Shown here: piece by piece, positions 19,975 to 29,968 of the stretch | How positions within the stretch are numbered: the first letter of the stretch is position 1 | How the letters are laid out: each line of letters starts with the position of its first letter | Origin: Elizabethkingia argenteiflava | Lineage (GTDB): Bacteria; Bacteroidota; Bacteroidia; Flavobacteriales; Weeksellaceae | Assembly: GCF_009904105.1 (NCBI RefSeq) | Contig: NZ_JAAABJ010000610.1 | Location: forward strand, 1-46,254 | DNA: 46,254 nt | Reading direction: 5' to 3' | The notes under the pieces: generated by a model | The model's database searches: none | What the model saw: the letters and a program-made list of their open reading frames with translations, nothing else | Told to the model about the DNA's origin: nothing | Translations under genes and position numbers: made by a program

Positions 19975-21516
19975 CTATGGTTTTGGGGGCTTTACCTTTT
20001 GTTTTATAATGTTCATAACATCTAGATGCTTTACCTTGGATTCTACCCAGCTTTGGATATCTATATACAACAGTGTTCTTTTGTAAAAATCGTGTTGGTG
20101 GCAAGCTTGGAGTACATTATGAAAATCTGCAAAAATCAGGTTTTGTTCCGAGAAAAAAACCTGATTCAATTGTTGGAAAAAACAGATGATTTGGTGATGT
20201 AGCCGATTGGGATTTTTCATTTTGCTTACAAAACGCTCAGTTTGTATAACAAATTCATCGTAATCCTCATCCATACCCGACTCATACTTTGCCATTAACA
20301 TTAGCACGCGGGTATGAAATGCCAGATCTTCTTGTATGCCAGATTTAGTTTGAATAATTCGATGGGCGTACCTTAGGGAGGCTTCGTATTGTTTTGATCC
20401 AAACAACAAAGCTGCCATTTTAAGATAGAGAATAAGAAAATGGTGATCATCTATTTTATCCCGGAATTTTTTCATTTTTAGTTCCACTTCCGGGATGAGC
20501 TTGGTTCCTTTAAAAAACTCACCTTTAATGAAATGTATATTCATTATTGTATTATAAACATTTAAAAAAGTTAGGGACTGTAGATTCCCGTTTACCGTAA
20601 AGGGAGGGGTACAAATGGTGATCTGGAATTTTTCAAAGTATTGTTCTAGCTTTTGTACCTGTCCATTTATAAAAAGTATTTTCATCAGATTGGAGTTTCC
20701 TTTAATGTACCACACCGGATGATTTTTAATCATTTCTGGATTTTCATAAAATAACTCCACCCACTTTTTGGCATATTTATAAGCGCCTTTATAATTTTGT
20801 AACAAAAGATTTTTCCATACATGTGCCTTGTAAAACCATAGTTTTTCTCGGAAATTAAGTTTAGAAAATTGGATGTCCTTTATCTGTTCTGTGAAAAGCC
20901 TGATGATTTTTTCTTCATCTTGGGTATTTTGGGCATATCCATTGATCAACATCTCGCTATATAGCTTTAACGACAAATTAGATAAGTTGGTAGAATAAGT
21001 ATTTTGAATGCTTAATTCTTGAGATTGCCTAATGAGTTCATCTGCACGGCCTTCAATACTTCGCGTAATATATTGGGATTCTATTACTTTTTCAAGATCT
21101 ATAATATCTATAGCTAATGTTTTTTCATCCATTTCTAAGGCATTTTGTTTCGCCTTATCCAAGACTTTGAGGGCTTGTCTGTAAAGTCCCTTTTGATAGA
21201 GTATGGTAGCAAAGTCTAGCTGTTCCCGCAGATGAATTCTGTTATTTTGGAGACTGGGGTTCATTCTTAGGCTGACTAAGATTTGTTTATACAGATGTGC
21301 TTTTAGATTTGATAATTGCTGTTTGGTCGATATTTTTTTAGCCAATATGATAGACTCATCGTATTCATTCATTCTATCCAATTCCAAAAACAAAAGTAAA
21401 AACTTAGCTTCAGTATTTACACCTAAGCGATTAACATATAGTTTAAACTGTCTCTTTTCAGAGGTAGAAAGAGATTTTATAAGAACGAAGAGAAAATCTT
21501 TTTGCAAATCTGCCAT
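19975..21516 (-). CDS. Conserved helical-repeat protein (TPR-like), function unknown
   Basis: The 513-residue protein has no signal peptide and no membrane segment. It is almost entirely helical, with repeating 30-40 residue units such as YQKGLYRQALKVLDKAKQNA and FGSKQYEASLRYAHRIIQTK that look like degenerate TPR hairpins. It begins MADLQKDFLFVLIKSLSTSE. Such large cytosolic TPR-like proteins are widespread and unnamed in Flavobacteriia, often next to thrS. TPR arrays usually bind protein partners; no catalytic motif is seen. It ends 49 bp before thrS and the thrS promoter lies between them, so the two may be transcribed separately. Confidence 0.8.
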   Translation of the reverse strand: MADLQKDFLFVLIKSLSTSEKRQFKLYVNRLGVNTEAKFLLLFLELDRMNEYDESIILAKKISTKQQLSNLKAHLYKQILVSLRMNPSLQNNRIHLREQLDFATILYQKGLYRQALKVLDKAKQNALEMDEKTLAIDIIDLEKVIESQYITRSIEGRADELIRQSQELSIQNTYSTNLSNLSLKLYSEMLINGYAQNTQDEEKIIRLFTEQIKDIQFSKLNFREKLWFYKAHVWKNLLLQNYKGAYKYAKKWVELFYENPEMIKNHPVWYIKGNSNLMKILFINGQVQKLEQYFEKFQITICTPPFTVNGNLQSLTFLNVYNTIMNIHFIKGEFFKGTKLIPEVELKMKKFRDKIDDHHFLILYLKMAALLFGSKQYEASLRYAHRIIQTKSGIQEDLAFHTRVLMLMAKYESGMDEDYDEFVIQTERFVSKMKNPNRLHHQIICFFQQLNQVFFSEQNLIFADFHNVLQACHQHDFYKRTLLYIDIQSWVESKVKHLDVMNIIKQKVKPPKP

Positions 21517-21628
21517 TGTAAAAAATAAATAATTATTTTATTGGTATACAATATGTTATATGTTATTGGAGTAAGAATGAATATTGTAATTTTTTTGTAA
21601 ATGAAGAAGACTAAATATCACATTGCTA

Positions 21629-21636
21629 TACTTTTG
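21629..21636 (+). promoter_or_regulatory. Predicted -7 element for leuACDB
   Basis: TACTTTTG lies 25 bases before the leuA ATG. No attenuator, leucine-rich leader peptide or terminator hairpin is visible between it and leuA. Confidence 0.35.
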
Positions 21637-21661
21637 GTTCAAAAGTAAATAAAACTTCCCT

Positions 21662-22837
21662 ATGAAAGCCGACAAGATTGAAATTTTTGACACAACTTTA
21701 CGAGATGGCGAACAGGTGCCCGGATGTAAATTGAATGTGGAACAGAAATTAGTGATTGCATCTAAGCTTGATGAGCTGGGCGTGGATGTTATCGAAGCGG
21801 GGTTTCCAATTTCAAGTCCTGGGGATTTTCAATCGGTTTATCAGATTTCAAAACGAGTAAGAAATGCAAAAGTATGCGCGCTTACCCGAGCCAATAAAAA
21901 AGATATAGAGACCGCAGCACAAGCTTTAAAATATGCTAAAAACCCTCGGATTCATACAGGCATAGGAACGTCTGACTACCATATAAAATATAAATTTAAT
22001 GCTACGCATGATCAAATTATACAGCGTGCCGTAGAAGCTGTACAGTATGCTAAAAGTTTTGTAGACGATGTAGCATTTTATGCAGAAGATGCGGGGAGAA
22101 CCGATAATGTGTATCTGGCAAAAGTATGCGAAGCTGCTATACAAGCCGGTGCAACGGTATTGAATATTCCAGACACCACAGGTTACTGCTTGCCAGAGGA
22201 ATATGGAGCTAAAATAAAATATATAAAAGAGCATGTCAAAGGTATAGATGAAGTGATGATATCCTGCCATTGTCATAATGACCTGGGCTTGGCAACTGCC
22301 AATTCACTAGCAGGTGTATTAAACGGAGCGCGGCAGATAGAATGTACTATAAATGGAATAGGAGAAAGAGCCGGAAATACAGCTTTGGAAGAGGTAGTTA
22401 TGATTTTTAGACAACATAAAAAATTGAACTTTATCACCGCTATTAATTCCAAAATGTTAACCGAACTCAGTTTATTAACTGCTGATATGATGGGAATGAT
22501 GGTGCAGCCTAATAAAGCCATTGTAGGAGCTAACGCTTTTGCTCACAGTTCGGGAATACATCAGGATGGCGTAATTAAAAATAGAGTTACTTACGAAATT
22601 ATCAATCCCGAAGAAGTAGGCCTAATCGAATCCTCAATTATTCTCACCGCCAGGAGCGGACGCTCAGCTTTGGCCTATAAGTTTAAGAATATGGGATTTA
22701 ATGTAACCAAAACCGAATTGGACAACCTGTATATTGAATTTCTAAAAATAGCAGATCTTAAAAAAGAGGTGAATGAGGAGGATTTAAATTTTATTCTAAA
22801 TAATTATAACCAAGGTGTCAGTTGTGAGCGCAGATAA
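21662..22837 (+). CDS. leuA: 2-isopropylmalate synthase, short form
   Basis: The protein condenses acetyl-CoA with 2-oxoisovalerate, the first step of leucine synthesis. The catalytic barrel shows [12 protein letters not shown] (residues 10-21), [13 protein letters not shown] (metal-binding, about 203-215) and GIGERAGN. At 391 residues it ends soon after the linker region and lacks the roughly 120-residue C-terminal leucine-binding domain of classic LeuA. Either feedback control is absent or a different mechanism is used. Homocitrate or citramalate synthase are alternatives by sequence, but the directly following leuC, leuD and leuB support the LeuA role. The stop overlaps leuC. Confidence 0.9.
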   Translation: MKADKIEIFDTTLRDGEQVPGCKLNVEQKLVIASKLDELGVDVIEAGFPISSPGDFQSVYQISKRVRNAKVCALTRANKKDIETAAQALKYAKNPRIHTGIGTSDYHIKYKFNATHDQIIQRAVEAVQYAKSFVDDVAFYAEDAGRTDNVYLAKVCEAAIQAGATVLNIPDTTGYCLPEEYGAKIKYIKEHVKGIDEVMISCHCHNDLGLATANSLAGVLNGARQIECTINGIGERAGNTALEEVVMIFRQHKKLNFITAINSKMLTELSLLTADMMGMMVQPNKAIVGANAFAHSSGIHQDGVIKNRVTYEIINPEEVGLIESSIILTARSGRSALAYKFKNMGFNVTKTELDNLYIEFLKIADLKKEVNEEDLNFILNNYNQGVSCERR

Positions 22838-24200
22838 GAAAACACTTTTTGATAAAGTCTGGGATTCTCATGTAGTAGATAGCATTCCCCAAGGTCCACA
22901 GATGATCTACATTGATAGGCATTTGATTCATGAAGTGACGAGTCCTCAAGCCTTTGCCGAATTGGAGGCTAAGGGGTTAAAGGTTTTTCGTCCTCAACAG
23001 ATTACGGCTACGGTGGATCATAACGTGCCTACTTTGAATCAGGATAAGCCTATAAGAGATCAATTATCCAAGAAACAGATTGAACAGCTTATGGAGAATT
23101 GTGAAAAAAATCATATAGAAGTTTATGGATTGGGGCATCCTTATCAGGGTATTGTTCATGTTATTTCACCTGAACTGGGGATTACCCAGCCGGGTATGAG
23201 TATTGTTTGCGGGGATAGCCATACTTCTACGCATGGTGCTTTTGGTGCCATCGCTTTTGGTATAGGCACCAGTCAGGTCGCTCAGGTATTGGCCAGTCAG
23301 TGTCTGTTATTGGAGAAACCTAAATCAATGCGAATTAGGGTGGATGGAACATTAAATGTAGAAGTACAGCCTAAGGATGTTATTCTTTATATTATCTCAA
23401 AAATAGGTACAGATGCCGGAACCGGTTTCTTCTGTGAATATGCTGGAAATGTTTTTGAGGAAATGTCTATGGAGGGGCGCATGACGATATGTAACATGAG
23501 TATAGAAATGGGGGCTCGTGGAGGAATGATCGCTCCTGATGAAACCACCTACGCCTATCTAAAAGATAGAAAATTTTCGCCTAAAGGAGAAAAATGGGAT
23601 TCCCAATTAAAATATTGGAAAAGTTTAAAATCTGATGAGGATGCTGTTTTTGATGTAGAATATCATTTTAGGGGAGAAGATATTCAGCCTATGATTACTT
23701 ACGGAACCAATCCCGGTATGGGAATTAATCTCTCTGAATCTATTCCGCGTCCAGAGAATAAATCCCAAGAAAAGGCTTTGGCATATATGGGTTTTCAGGA
23801 AGGTCAGTCGATTAGTGACATTCCTGTAAATTATGTGTTTATAGGGAGTTGTACCAATGCTAGAATAGAGGATTTTCGTTCCGTAGCTGCCTATATCAAA
23901 GGTAAGAGAAAGGCAGATCATATTCACGCGCTTATAGTTCCGGGATCCCAACAAGTGGTAAAACAAATGTGCAGCGAGGGTTTAGATAAAATTTTCGCCG
24001 AAGCAGGATTTCGGATTCGTCAACCAGGATGCTCTGCCTGTTTGGCTATGAATGAGGATAAAATCCCTGAAGGAGAATATTGTGTATCCACATCTAATAG
24101 AAATTTTGAAGGAAGGCAAGGGCAGGGAGCACGAACTTTGCTTGCAAGTCCCTTAACAGCGGCTAAGGTAGCTGTAAAAGGAAAAATTTTAAACATCTAG
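22815..24200 (+). CDS. leuC: 3-isopropylmalate dehydratase large subunit
   Basis: With LeuD it isomerises 2- to 3-isopropylmalate using a 4Fe-4S cluster. Motifs visible are [21 protein letters not shown], the cluster cysteine in GSCTN (about residue 345) and two more in GCSAC (about 405-408), then [12 protein letters not shown]. The start is a GTG overlapping leuA by 23 bp; a second GTG at 22824 gives [18 protein letters not shown] and fits homologs equally well. The overlap indicates translational coupling. Length of about 461 residues is normal. Confidence 0.95.
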   Translation: MSVVSADKKTLFDKVWDSHVVDSIPQGPQMIYIDRHLIHEVTSPQAFAELEAKGLKVFRPQQITATVDHNVPTLNQDKPIRDQLSKKQIEQLMENCEKNHIEVYGLGHPYQGIVHVISPELGITQPGMSIVCGDSHTSTHGAFGAIAFGIGTSQVAQVLASQCLLLEKPKSMRIRVDGTLNVEVQPKDVILYIISKIGTDAGTGFFCEYAGNVFEEMSMEGRMTICNMSIEMGARGGMIAPDETTYAYLKDRKFSPKGEKWDSQLKYWKSLKSDEDAVFDVEYHFRGEDIQPMITYGTNPGMGINLSESIPRPENKSQEKALAYMGFQEGQSISDIPVNYVFIGSCTNARIEDFRSVAAYIKGKRKADHIHALIVPGSQQVVKQMCSEGLDKIFAEAGFRIRQPGCSACLAMNEDKIPEGEYCVSTSNRNFEGRQGQGARTLLASPLTAAKVAVKGKILNI

Positions 24201-24210
24201 ATTGAATAAA

Positions 24211-24807
24211 ATGCAAAAATTCACTTATATCACTTCTATGGCTATCCCTTTACCTATGGAAAATATAGACACTGACCAGATTATTCCTGCAAGGTTTCTT
24301 AAAAGTATCGATAAAAAAGGATTTGGTCAAAATCTGTTTAGAGACTGGAGGTTTGATAAGGATAATAAACCTAATAAAAGTTTTATTCTCAACAATCCTC
24401 GATATTCAGGGCAGATATTGGTGGCAGGTCATAATTTTGGGTGTGGTAGCAGCCGAGAGCATGCCGCTTGGGCACTATCAGGTTATGGATTTAGAGTGGT
24501 GATATCAAGCTATTTTGCGGATATTTTTAGAGGGAATGCTTTAAATAATGCTTTACTACCTGTAACAGTATCTGATAATTTTTTAGCGGACTTATTACAA
24601 AGCATAACCGAAAATCCTACCACTCAGGTTTTTGTGGATATAGAAAAACAAGAGGTGGGTTTTAATGATAAATCTGAGCGTTTTGAGCTGGATGCTTACA
24701 AGAAAATTTGTTTGATAAATGGCTATGATGACCTCGATTTTTTAATGAGCAAGAAAAAACACATTGAAGCTTTTGAAAAAAAACACATACAAATAACATA
24801 TGAATGA
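24211..24807 (+). CDS. leuD: 3-isopropylmalate dehydratase small subunit
   Basis: This is the aconitase-like swivel domain that partners LeuC. The motifs [13 protein letters not shown] and [15 protein letters not shown] are clear. The frame is open from a TTG at 24202, but the ATG at 24211 (MQKFTYITS) is the more usual start. It follows leuC by about 10 bases and overlaps leuB by 8. Length is just under 200 residues, normal. Confidence 0.95.
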   Translation: MQKFTYITSMAIPLPMENIDTDQIIPARFLKSIDKKGFGQNLFRDWRFDKDNKPNKSFILNNPRYSGQILVAGHNFGCGSSREHAAWALSGYGFRVVISSYFADIFRGNALNNALLPVTVSDNFLADLLQSITENPTTQVFVDIEKQEVGFNDKSERFELDAYKKICLINGYDDLDFLMSKKKHIEAFEKKHIQITYE

Positions 24808-25921
24808 AATAAAAATTGCAGTACTTCCTGGTGATGGAATAGGTCCGGAAGTGATTAAAGAAAGTCTTAAGGTTTTAGGGGCTGTTTCGGAAATTTATGC
24901 GTGTAAATTCTTGTTTAATGAGGGCTTAGTGGGGGCGAAAGCTATTTTTAATGCGGGTAATCCATTGCCCGATGAAACTCTGGAAATTTGTAAAAATTCA
25001 GATGCTGTTTTGTTTGGCGCGATAGGCGATCCTCATTTTGATAACGATCCCAAGGCTAAGCTGCGACCAGAGCAAGGCTTATTGAAATTGAGAAAAGAAC
25101 TAGGTTTATTCGCGAACATACGGCCTTTGAAGATTTTTGATACCTTAGTCGAGAGCAGTCCATTGAAAAAAGAAGTGATTAAGGATACCGATATGGTAAT
25201 CTACAGAGAATTGATTAGTGGTATTTACTTTGGAGAGAAGTTTACGGAGGAACAAGGAGAGTATGCTTATGATGTTTGTAGTTATAACAGATTCGAGATT
25301 CAGAGAATAGCACACCTGGCTTTTCAGGCCGCAAGAAAGCGTCGTAAAAAATTGACCTTGATTGATAAGGCGAACGTCTTGGATACCTCCAGATTGTGGA
25401 GGAAGATATGCCAAGAAATATCCCATCAGTATGCCGATGTTACCTTGGAATATATTTTCGTAGATAATGCTGCAATGCAAGTGATTTTGCATCCAAAGCA
25501 GTTTGATGTGGTCTTAACCGAGAATATGTTTGGTGATATCATTTCTGATGAAGCCAGCGTGATCGGTGGATCTATTGGTCTGATGCCTTCGGCCTCGATA
25601 GGGGAAAAATATTCATTATTTGAACCTATTCATGGCTCTTATCCTCAGGCTGCGGGAAAGGGGATTGCTAATCCTCTTGCTTCTATCTTAAGTGTGGCGA
25701 TGATGTTGGAACATCTGGGGTACGATGCTGAATCCAGAGTTGTTGAAAAAGCTGTAGCCACCGTTATATCTAAGGGGTGCGTAACAGAGGATCTCAATCC
25801 TGAGCGGGCTTATTCTACTGCTGAGGTGGGTGATTTTGTGGCGGAGTTTATTCGAAATTCGCAGAAAGGTAGTTATTATAACTACGAAAATATTCAGATT
25901 GGAAAATCTACTATAGTTTAA
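24800..25921 (+). CDS. leuB: 3-isopropylmalate dehydrogenase
   Basis: The enzyme oxidises 3-isopropylmalate with NAD+ and completes the pathway to 2-oxoisocaproate. It begins [18 protein letters not shown]. The substrate loop is [12 protein letters not shown], and the catalytic region contains [13 protein letters not shown] and the metal-binding [16 protein letters not shown]. The 373-residue length is standard. It is the last gene of leuA-leuC-leuD-leuB, ended by the hairpin at 25960-25984. Confidence 0.96.
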   Translation: MNEIKIAVLPGDGIGPEVIKESLKVLGAVSEIYACKFLFNEGLVGAKAIFNAGNPLPDETLEICKNSDAVLFGAIGDPHFDNDPKAKLRPEQGLLKLRKELGLFANIRPLKIFDTLVESSPLKKEVIKDTDMVIYRELISGIYFGEKFTEEQGEYAYDVCSYNRFEIQRIAHLAFQAARKRRKKLTLIDKANVLDTSRLWRKICQEISHQYADVTLEYIFVDNAAMQVILHPKQFDVVLTENMFGDIISDEASVIGGSIGLMPSASIGEKYSLFEPIHGSYPQAAGKGIANPLASILSVAMMLEHLGYDAESRVVEKAVATVISKGCVTEDLNPERAYSTAEVGDFVAEFIRNSQKGSYYNYENIQIGKSTIV

Positions 25922-25959
25922 TATATTAAAGTCGATTTTATTATTAGGATTTATTTTTT

Positions 25960-25984
25960 AAACCTCCGAGCATCTCGGAGGTTT
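25960..25984 (+). terminator. Intrinsic terminator after leuB
   Basis: An 11-bp stem (AACCTCCGAG with its complement, plus one outer A-T pair) with a 3-base loop is followed by TTTTT. It lies between convergent leuB and mscL and may also stop mscL transcripts weakly. Confidence 0.9.
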
Positions 25985-26022
25985 TTTATTATTTACAGAA
26001 AAATTAATAAATTTTCTATACC

Positions 26023-26460
26023 TTATTTTTTCTTTAATTCATCGCGAATTTCTATTAGAAGTTGATCTGTAGAAGAGGCTTCCGCAGCTTGCTCCTCGAA
26101 TTGGGTTTTCTTGATTTTATTGATGCTCTTTACCATTAAAAATATTACGATCGCCAATAGTAAGAAATTTACAACAACAGTAATAAAATTACCATATGCA
26201 AAGATTGCTGTGTCGGGGGCAATTTGTCTGGCTTTTTCTAAGCTGGTACCCTCCGGAATGAGTTCGGCCCCTTTTCCTAAAGCAAAATAAAAACTGCTAA
26301 AATCTGGTTTTCCTATGATGGCCGCAACAAGAGGTAAAAGGAGGTCATCAGTAATAGCCGTCACAATCTTATTGAACGCACCCCCAATAATTACCCCTAC
26401 CGCAAGATCAAAAGCATTACCTTTTAGCACAAATTCTTTAAATTCATTGATAATTTTCAT
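26023..26460 (-). CDS. mscL: Large-conductance mechanosensitive channel
   Basis: The 145-residue inner-membrane protein matches MscL: a short amphipathic N-terminus (MKIINEFKEFVLKGNAFDLA), TM1 GVIIGGAFNKIVTAITDDLL, a periplasmic loop, TM2 NFITVVVNFLLLAIVIFLMV and a charged cytoplasmic helix. It opens under membrane tension to release solutes on sudden dilution. It follows lgt on the same strand with a 42-bp gap. Confidence 0.96.
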   Translation of the reverse strand: MKIINEFKEFVLKGNAFDLAVGVIIGGAFNKIVTAITDDLLLPLVAAIIGKPDFSSFYFALGKGAELIPEGTSLEKARQIAPDTAIFAYGNFITVVVNFLLLAIVIFLMVKSINKIKKTQFEEQAAEASSTDQLLIEIRDELKKK

Positions 26461-26502
26461 TTTTTCTTTTTTTAATATAAATATAAGTAAATTAGATGTC
26501 TT

Positions 26503-27729
26503 TTAATAATTTTTTCTTTTTGAAACGATCATAATAACAAACCCCACCAGTATAAAAGGAATGCTTAGAACCTGTCCTGTATTGAGGCCTGCAAATTGGA
26601 TGAATTCGTCCCCTTGAGGCTCTTTTAGAAATTCTACAGAAAATCTGATGGTCCACAGTAGTATTAAAAATAAACCGAATAACCAACCTTGGTGGTATTT
26701 TTTATTGGTATAACGATAGATACACCACAGGATAATAAATAAACATAAATAACCAGCCGCTTCGAAAAGTTGACTTGGATAGCGAGGGAGTGTGAGTCCA
26801 TATTCACTACTTTGTTGTGGAAATAAAATAGCGAAAGGAGACGTTTCAGCGACGCGTTTTCCTATAATTTCTGAGTTGAAAAAATTTCCCATTCTTATGA
26901 AGGTTCCGGCCAATGCGATTGTGATTCCCACTCTATCATAAACCCATAAAGGATTTTTTTTAATAATGCGGAAAGAATAATAAAGGGTAGTTAAAATCAG
27001 GGCAATGGCTGCGCCATGACTGGCGAGTCCTGAAAAACCCGTGAATTTGAAAGTGGGTTTTGTTTGGATGGGTAAAAAAACAGACCAGAAATCTTGTTTA
27101 AATAACTCGGGCTGGTAAAAGATCACATGGCCTAGACGAGCCCCCAATATAGTGCCGATAACGGTCCAGGTGAAAAGAGAATCCAGATATTTTAAGTCGA
27201 CACCGTCGATGATGAATATTTTTTTCATCAGAAAAAGCCCACATCCAAAAGCCAGTACAAACATTAAGCTGTAATAGTGTAGAGTCACCGGACCTAAAGA
27301 TATACCTATAGCGGGATTCCATATTTTGTAGGGGGTTTCCAGTCGGGCCGAAGTTCCGGATTCAATAATGTCTTGAGGAGCCAGAGCTTTGTAAAAATAT
27401 TTATAATGTTTAGTATCGTCCGTATTGGTAGGCTGAAAGTGCTCATCTAAAAGCTGATAGCCTTGTGTTTTATATTCTTCAAAAACGTTGGTATGAGCGT
27501 ACTCGTTAATGATAGGGTTAAGAATCACCAGTGTATTGTAGGGAGCGCTTGTTTTTAAAAACGCTACAAAATTAGCTCCTGAGGTAGTTGCAAATATTTT
27601 CACGGATACTTTTTTCTCATTGAGCATGAGTACACCGTCCGACAAGTCTTGAGCATAATTTTGAGAGAAAAGCCCTTGGGTAAAAAGTGCGAAAATAAAT
27701 AGGTAGATTTTAAAGAATATCTTGTTCAT
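26503..27729 (-). CDS. lgt: Prolipoprotein diacylglyceryl transferase with extra N-terminal domain
   Basis: Lgt adds diacylglycerol to the lipobox cysteine of prolipoproteins in the inner membrane. The multi-pass core starts near residue 135 (IWNPAIGISLGPVTLHYYSL). It contains ARLGHVIFYQPELF, the loop GLASHGAAIALI, and the signature FIRMGNFFNSEIIG. The protein has 408 residues, against about 270-290 in classic Lgt. The excess is a signal-peptide-like N-terminus (residues 1-22, ending GLFSQ) followed by about 110 residues with no recognised domain, predicted to lie outside the inner membrane. No alternative start fits the core, and the extension reads as real coding sequence. Neighbours are yidD just upstream and mscL downstream. 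Confidence 0.93.
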   Translation of the reverse strand: MNKIFFKIYLFIFALFTQGLFSQNYAQDLSDGVLMLNEKKVSVKIFATTSGANFVAFLKTSAPYNTLVILNPIINEYAHTNVFEEYKTQGYQLLDEHFQPTNTDDTKHYKYFYKALAPQDIIESGTSARLETPYKIWNPAIGISLGPVTLHYYSLMFVLAFGCGLFLMKKIFIIDGVDLKYLDSLFTWTVIGTILGARLGHVIFYQPELFKQDFWSVFLPIQTKPTFKFTGFSGLASHGAAIALILTTLYYSFRIIKKNPLWVYDRVGITIALAGTFIRMGNFFNSEIIGKRVAETSPFAILFPQQSSEYGLTLPRYPSQLFEAAGYLCLFIILWCIYRYTNKKYHQGWLFGLFLILLWTIRFSVEFLKEPQGDEFIQFAGLNTGQVLSIPFILVGFVIMIVSKRKNY

Positions 27730-27742
27730 TCTGAGTATTTTA

Positions 27743-27991
27743 TTATTTTATTCGGTTCTTGTCAGGCACAGGATCATAACCTTGGCCTCCCCAAGGGTGG
27801 CATCTTAAAATTCTCTTAATGCTAAGATAGCCTCCTCTTAAGAATCCATGCTGTTGTAGTGCTAATAGTGCATAGTGTGAGCATGTAGGGCTGTATCTAC
27901 AATTTTTCCCCAACCATGGAGATATAGCATACTGATAAAATCTTATCAAGATGATAAAAGGGAAAATAAGAATTCTATTTAACATTTTCAA
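27743..27991 (-). CDS. yidD: Membrane protein insertion efficiency factor YidD
   Basis: The 82-residue protein carries the YidD core: [35 protein letters not shown] and [13 protein letters not shown], with the three conserved cysteines. An N-terminal hydrophobic helix anchors it to the inner membrane, where it aids YidC-dependent insertion. It lies 13 bp upstream of lgt, probably in one transcript. Promoter -7 box TATTTTTG is at 28004-28011 on this strand. Confidence 0.95.
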   Translation of the reverse strand: MKMLNRILIFPFIILIRFYQYAISPWLGKNCRYSPTCSHYALLALQQHGFLRGGYLSIKRILRCHPWGGQGYDPVPDKNRIK

Positions 27992-28003
27992 TTTTAATAC
28001 TCA

Positions 28004-28032
28004 CAAAAATAGATGAAATTTATTTAAATTTG
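28004..28032. promoter_or_regulatory. Divergent -7 elements for yidD and rarA
   Basis: TATTTTTG (28004-28011, minus strand) faces yidD and TAAATTTG (28025-28032, plus strand) faces rarA; both fit TAnnTTTG. A 7-bp stem (AAAGCAT with ATGCTTT, 28040-28060) lies in the short rarA leader. Confidence 0.35.
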
Positions 28033-28074
28033 GAAAATTAAAGCATGAAATTGATGCTTTTATATTGATTTTTC

Positions 28075-29355
28075 ATGAGTGTAAATATACCATTGGCCGA
28101 GAAGTTAAGGCCTAAGAGTTTAGATGAGGTTATAGGGCAGGAACATTTAACTGGGCCTAAAGGTCCTATACGGAAGATGTTAGAGCATGATACCCTTAAT
28201 TCTATCATCCTTTGGGGACCTCCGGGGACAGGGAAAACGACTCTTTCGGAGATTATATCCGAGCAGTCTGGTCGGAAATTTTTTAAACTCAGTGCTGTAT
28301 CTTCAGGGGTAAAGGAGGTACGGGATGTTATTGATCAGGCAAAGCAACAGAATCTTTTTTCTGGGAAGAGCCCTATTTTATTTATTGATGAAATTCACCG
28401 CTTTAGTAAGAGTCAGCAAGATAGCTTATTGCATGCGGTAGAAAAAGCTTGGGTAATCTTGATAGGAGCCACTACTGAGAATCCTAGTTTTGAAGTCGTT
28501 TCAGCATTACTGTCCAGGTGTCAGGTATATGTTCTTAAAGCTCTTGAGTATGAAAAACTTGAAAAGTTATCCATTAAAGCAATTGAAAAATACAATCGTG
28601 ACTTTAGGACTCACTTTTCCATAAAAAATAAATCTTTGTTTATCCAGTACTCGGGGGGAGATGCTCGTAAGTTGATTAATGCGATTGAGATTGTGCTAAA
28701 TCAATTTATCAATAGTACAAAACATGAAATCGAGAATGAGGATGTACTCAATGTATTGCAGGAAAGTATGGCGCTCTATGATAAAAATGGAGAACAGCAT
28801 TACGATATAGTTTCCGCTTTTATAAAGTCTATTCGAGGTTCGGACCCCAATGCAGCCGTATATTGGTTAGCCAGAATGCTGGTAGGAGGAGAGGATATTA
28901 AATTTATTGCGAGGCGAATGTTAATCTGTGCTGCGGAAGATATAGGCTTGGCCAATCCTAATGCGTTGATGATGGCCAATAACTGTTTTCAGGCAATTAA
29001 TGTTATAGGCAACCCTGAAGCTAGAATTATTTTAAGTGAATGTGCGGTTTATTTAGCTGTTTCTCCTAAAAGTAACTCGACCTATACTGCTATTAATACC
29101 GCTATGAAGTTAGCTAAAAATACAGGTGACTTACCCGTACCCTTGCATTTGAGAAATGCGCCCACTCCACTTATGAGTGAAATGGATTATGGAAAGGAGT
29201 ACAAATATTCGCATGATTATAAGGGTAATTTTGTTGAGCAAGAATTTTTGCCAGAGAAGATTGTGGGTACTGCTTTTTATATCCCTGGGGATAACTCTAC
29301 GGAGAAAAAAATTGAAACTGAAATGAGTAAGAAATGGAAGGAAAAATATAAATAG
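28075..29355 (+). CDS. rarA: Replication-associated recombination protein A (AAA+ ATPase)
   Basis: RarA/MgsA is a clamp-loader-like AAA+ ATPase that works at stalled replication forks. Walker A is GPPGTGKTT (residues 48-56), Walker B ILFIDEIHR (about 100-108), sensor 1 GATTENPSFE, and the C-terminal part includes GGDARKLINAIE and the tetramerisation region RNAPTPLMSEMDYGKEY. The 426-residue length is normal. It is a single gene, divergent from yidD. Confidence 0.95.
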   Translation: MSVNIPLAEKLRPKSLDEVIGQEHLTGPKGPIRKMLEHDTLNSIILWGPPGTGKTTLSEIISEQSGRKFFKLSAVSSGVKEVRDVIDQAKQQNLFSGKSPILFIDEIHRFSKSQQDSLLHAVEKAWVILIGATTENPSFEVVSALLSRCQVYVLKALEYEKLEKLSIKAIEKYNRDFRTHFSIKNKSLFIQYSGGDARKLINAIEIVLNQFINSTKHEIENEDVLNVLQESMALYDKNGEQHYDIVSAFIKSIRGSDPNAAVYWLARMLVGGEDIKFIARRMLICAAEDIGLANPNALMMANNCFQAINVIGNPEARIILSECAVYLAVSPKSNSTYTAINTAMKLAKNTGDLPVPLHLRNAPTPLMSEMDYGKEYKYSHDYKGNFVEQEFLPEKIVGTAFYIPGDNSTEKKIETEMSKKWKEKYK

Positions 29356-29688
29356 AGAGAAAGACTTTGCTTGGTGAAATTTGCTTTTTGATAGGCTTTA
29401 TATGGGTACATTCGGTGTAAAATTCTCTCATTAGCAAAGTCGTCATTACAATTTCATCTTCCATGCATTTAATGAGCGCGCTTCACTCTCAGTAGGGGCT
29501 AGAGTTTCTCATTTTTTTTTCGGTGTGTATAGCTACTGTTTTCAGTTAATCGTTTCACCATACAGTGCATTGCATGTTGTCCAGATTCAATCGTTCTTTG
29601 TTCAGATGATTTTTTGTATAGACAGGTAAGTATGCAACATCTTGCGGAAAACTTCCGAACTACACTTTTCGATAATCGTAATAAAGCA

Positions 29689-29937
29689 TTACCAGCTGAA
29701 AGAGACTTTAATGCGCTCTACATCAATAAGCAATCCTCCATAGGCTCCCAGTTTTAATTTATGAACGATACCATCGAAGACATAAGTTGCATTAAACAAT
29801 CTGGGAAACCCCCATCTTTTGACAAGAATAGAATGCTTAATCTTTTCTTCTATTGTTTCTTTTTGTAGATTTGAGTAATTGTAGTTCGTTGCGTCTTCAT
29901 TAATAGGATGTTAACTCTCCATTGAAGCTTTAGACTC
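29689..29937 (-). pseudogene. Unidentified coding remnant
   Basis: On the minus strand an open stretch from 29910 to 29689 reads HSILVKRWGFPRLFNATYVF and ends KVSFSW with a TAA. It has no start codon. An in-frame TAA at 29911-29913 separates it from a further coding-like stretch (IESKASMES). The composition looks like a real, secreted or beta-rich protein, but no family is recognised. The rest of the 613-bp gap between rarA and the lipoprotein shows no gene. Confidence 0.35.
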
Positions 29938-29949
29938 GATCTGTATTAT

Positions 29950-29964
29950 CTAATTTTAAATTAG
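29950..29964. promoter_or_regulatory. Palindrome over the predicted promoter of the lipoprotein gene
   Basis: CTAATTTTAAATTAG is a 15-base palindrome that includes a TAATTTTA -7-like box and ends 5 bases before the lipoprotein ATG. It could be an operator, but AT-rich palindromes are common. Confidence 0.25.
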
Positions 29965-29968
29965 ACTT

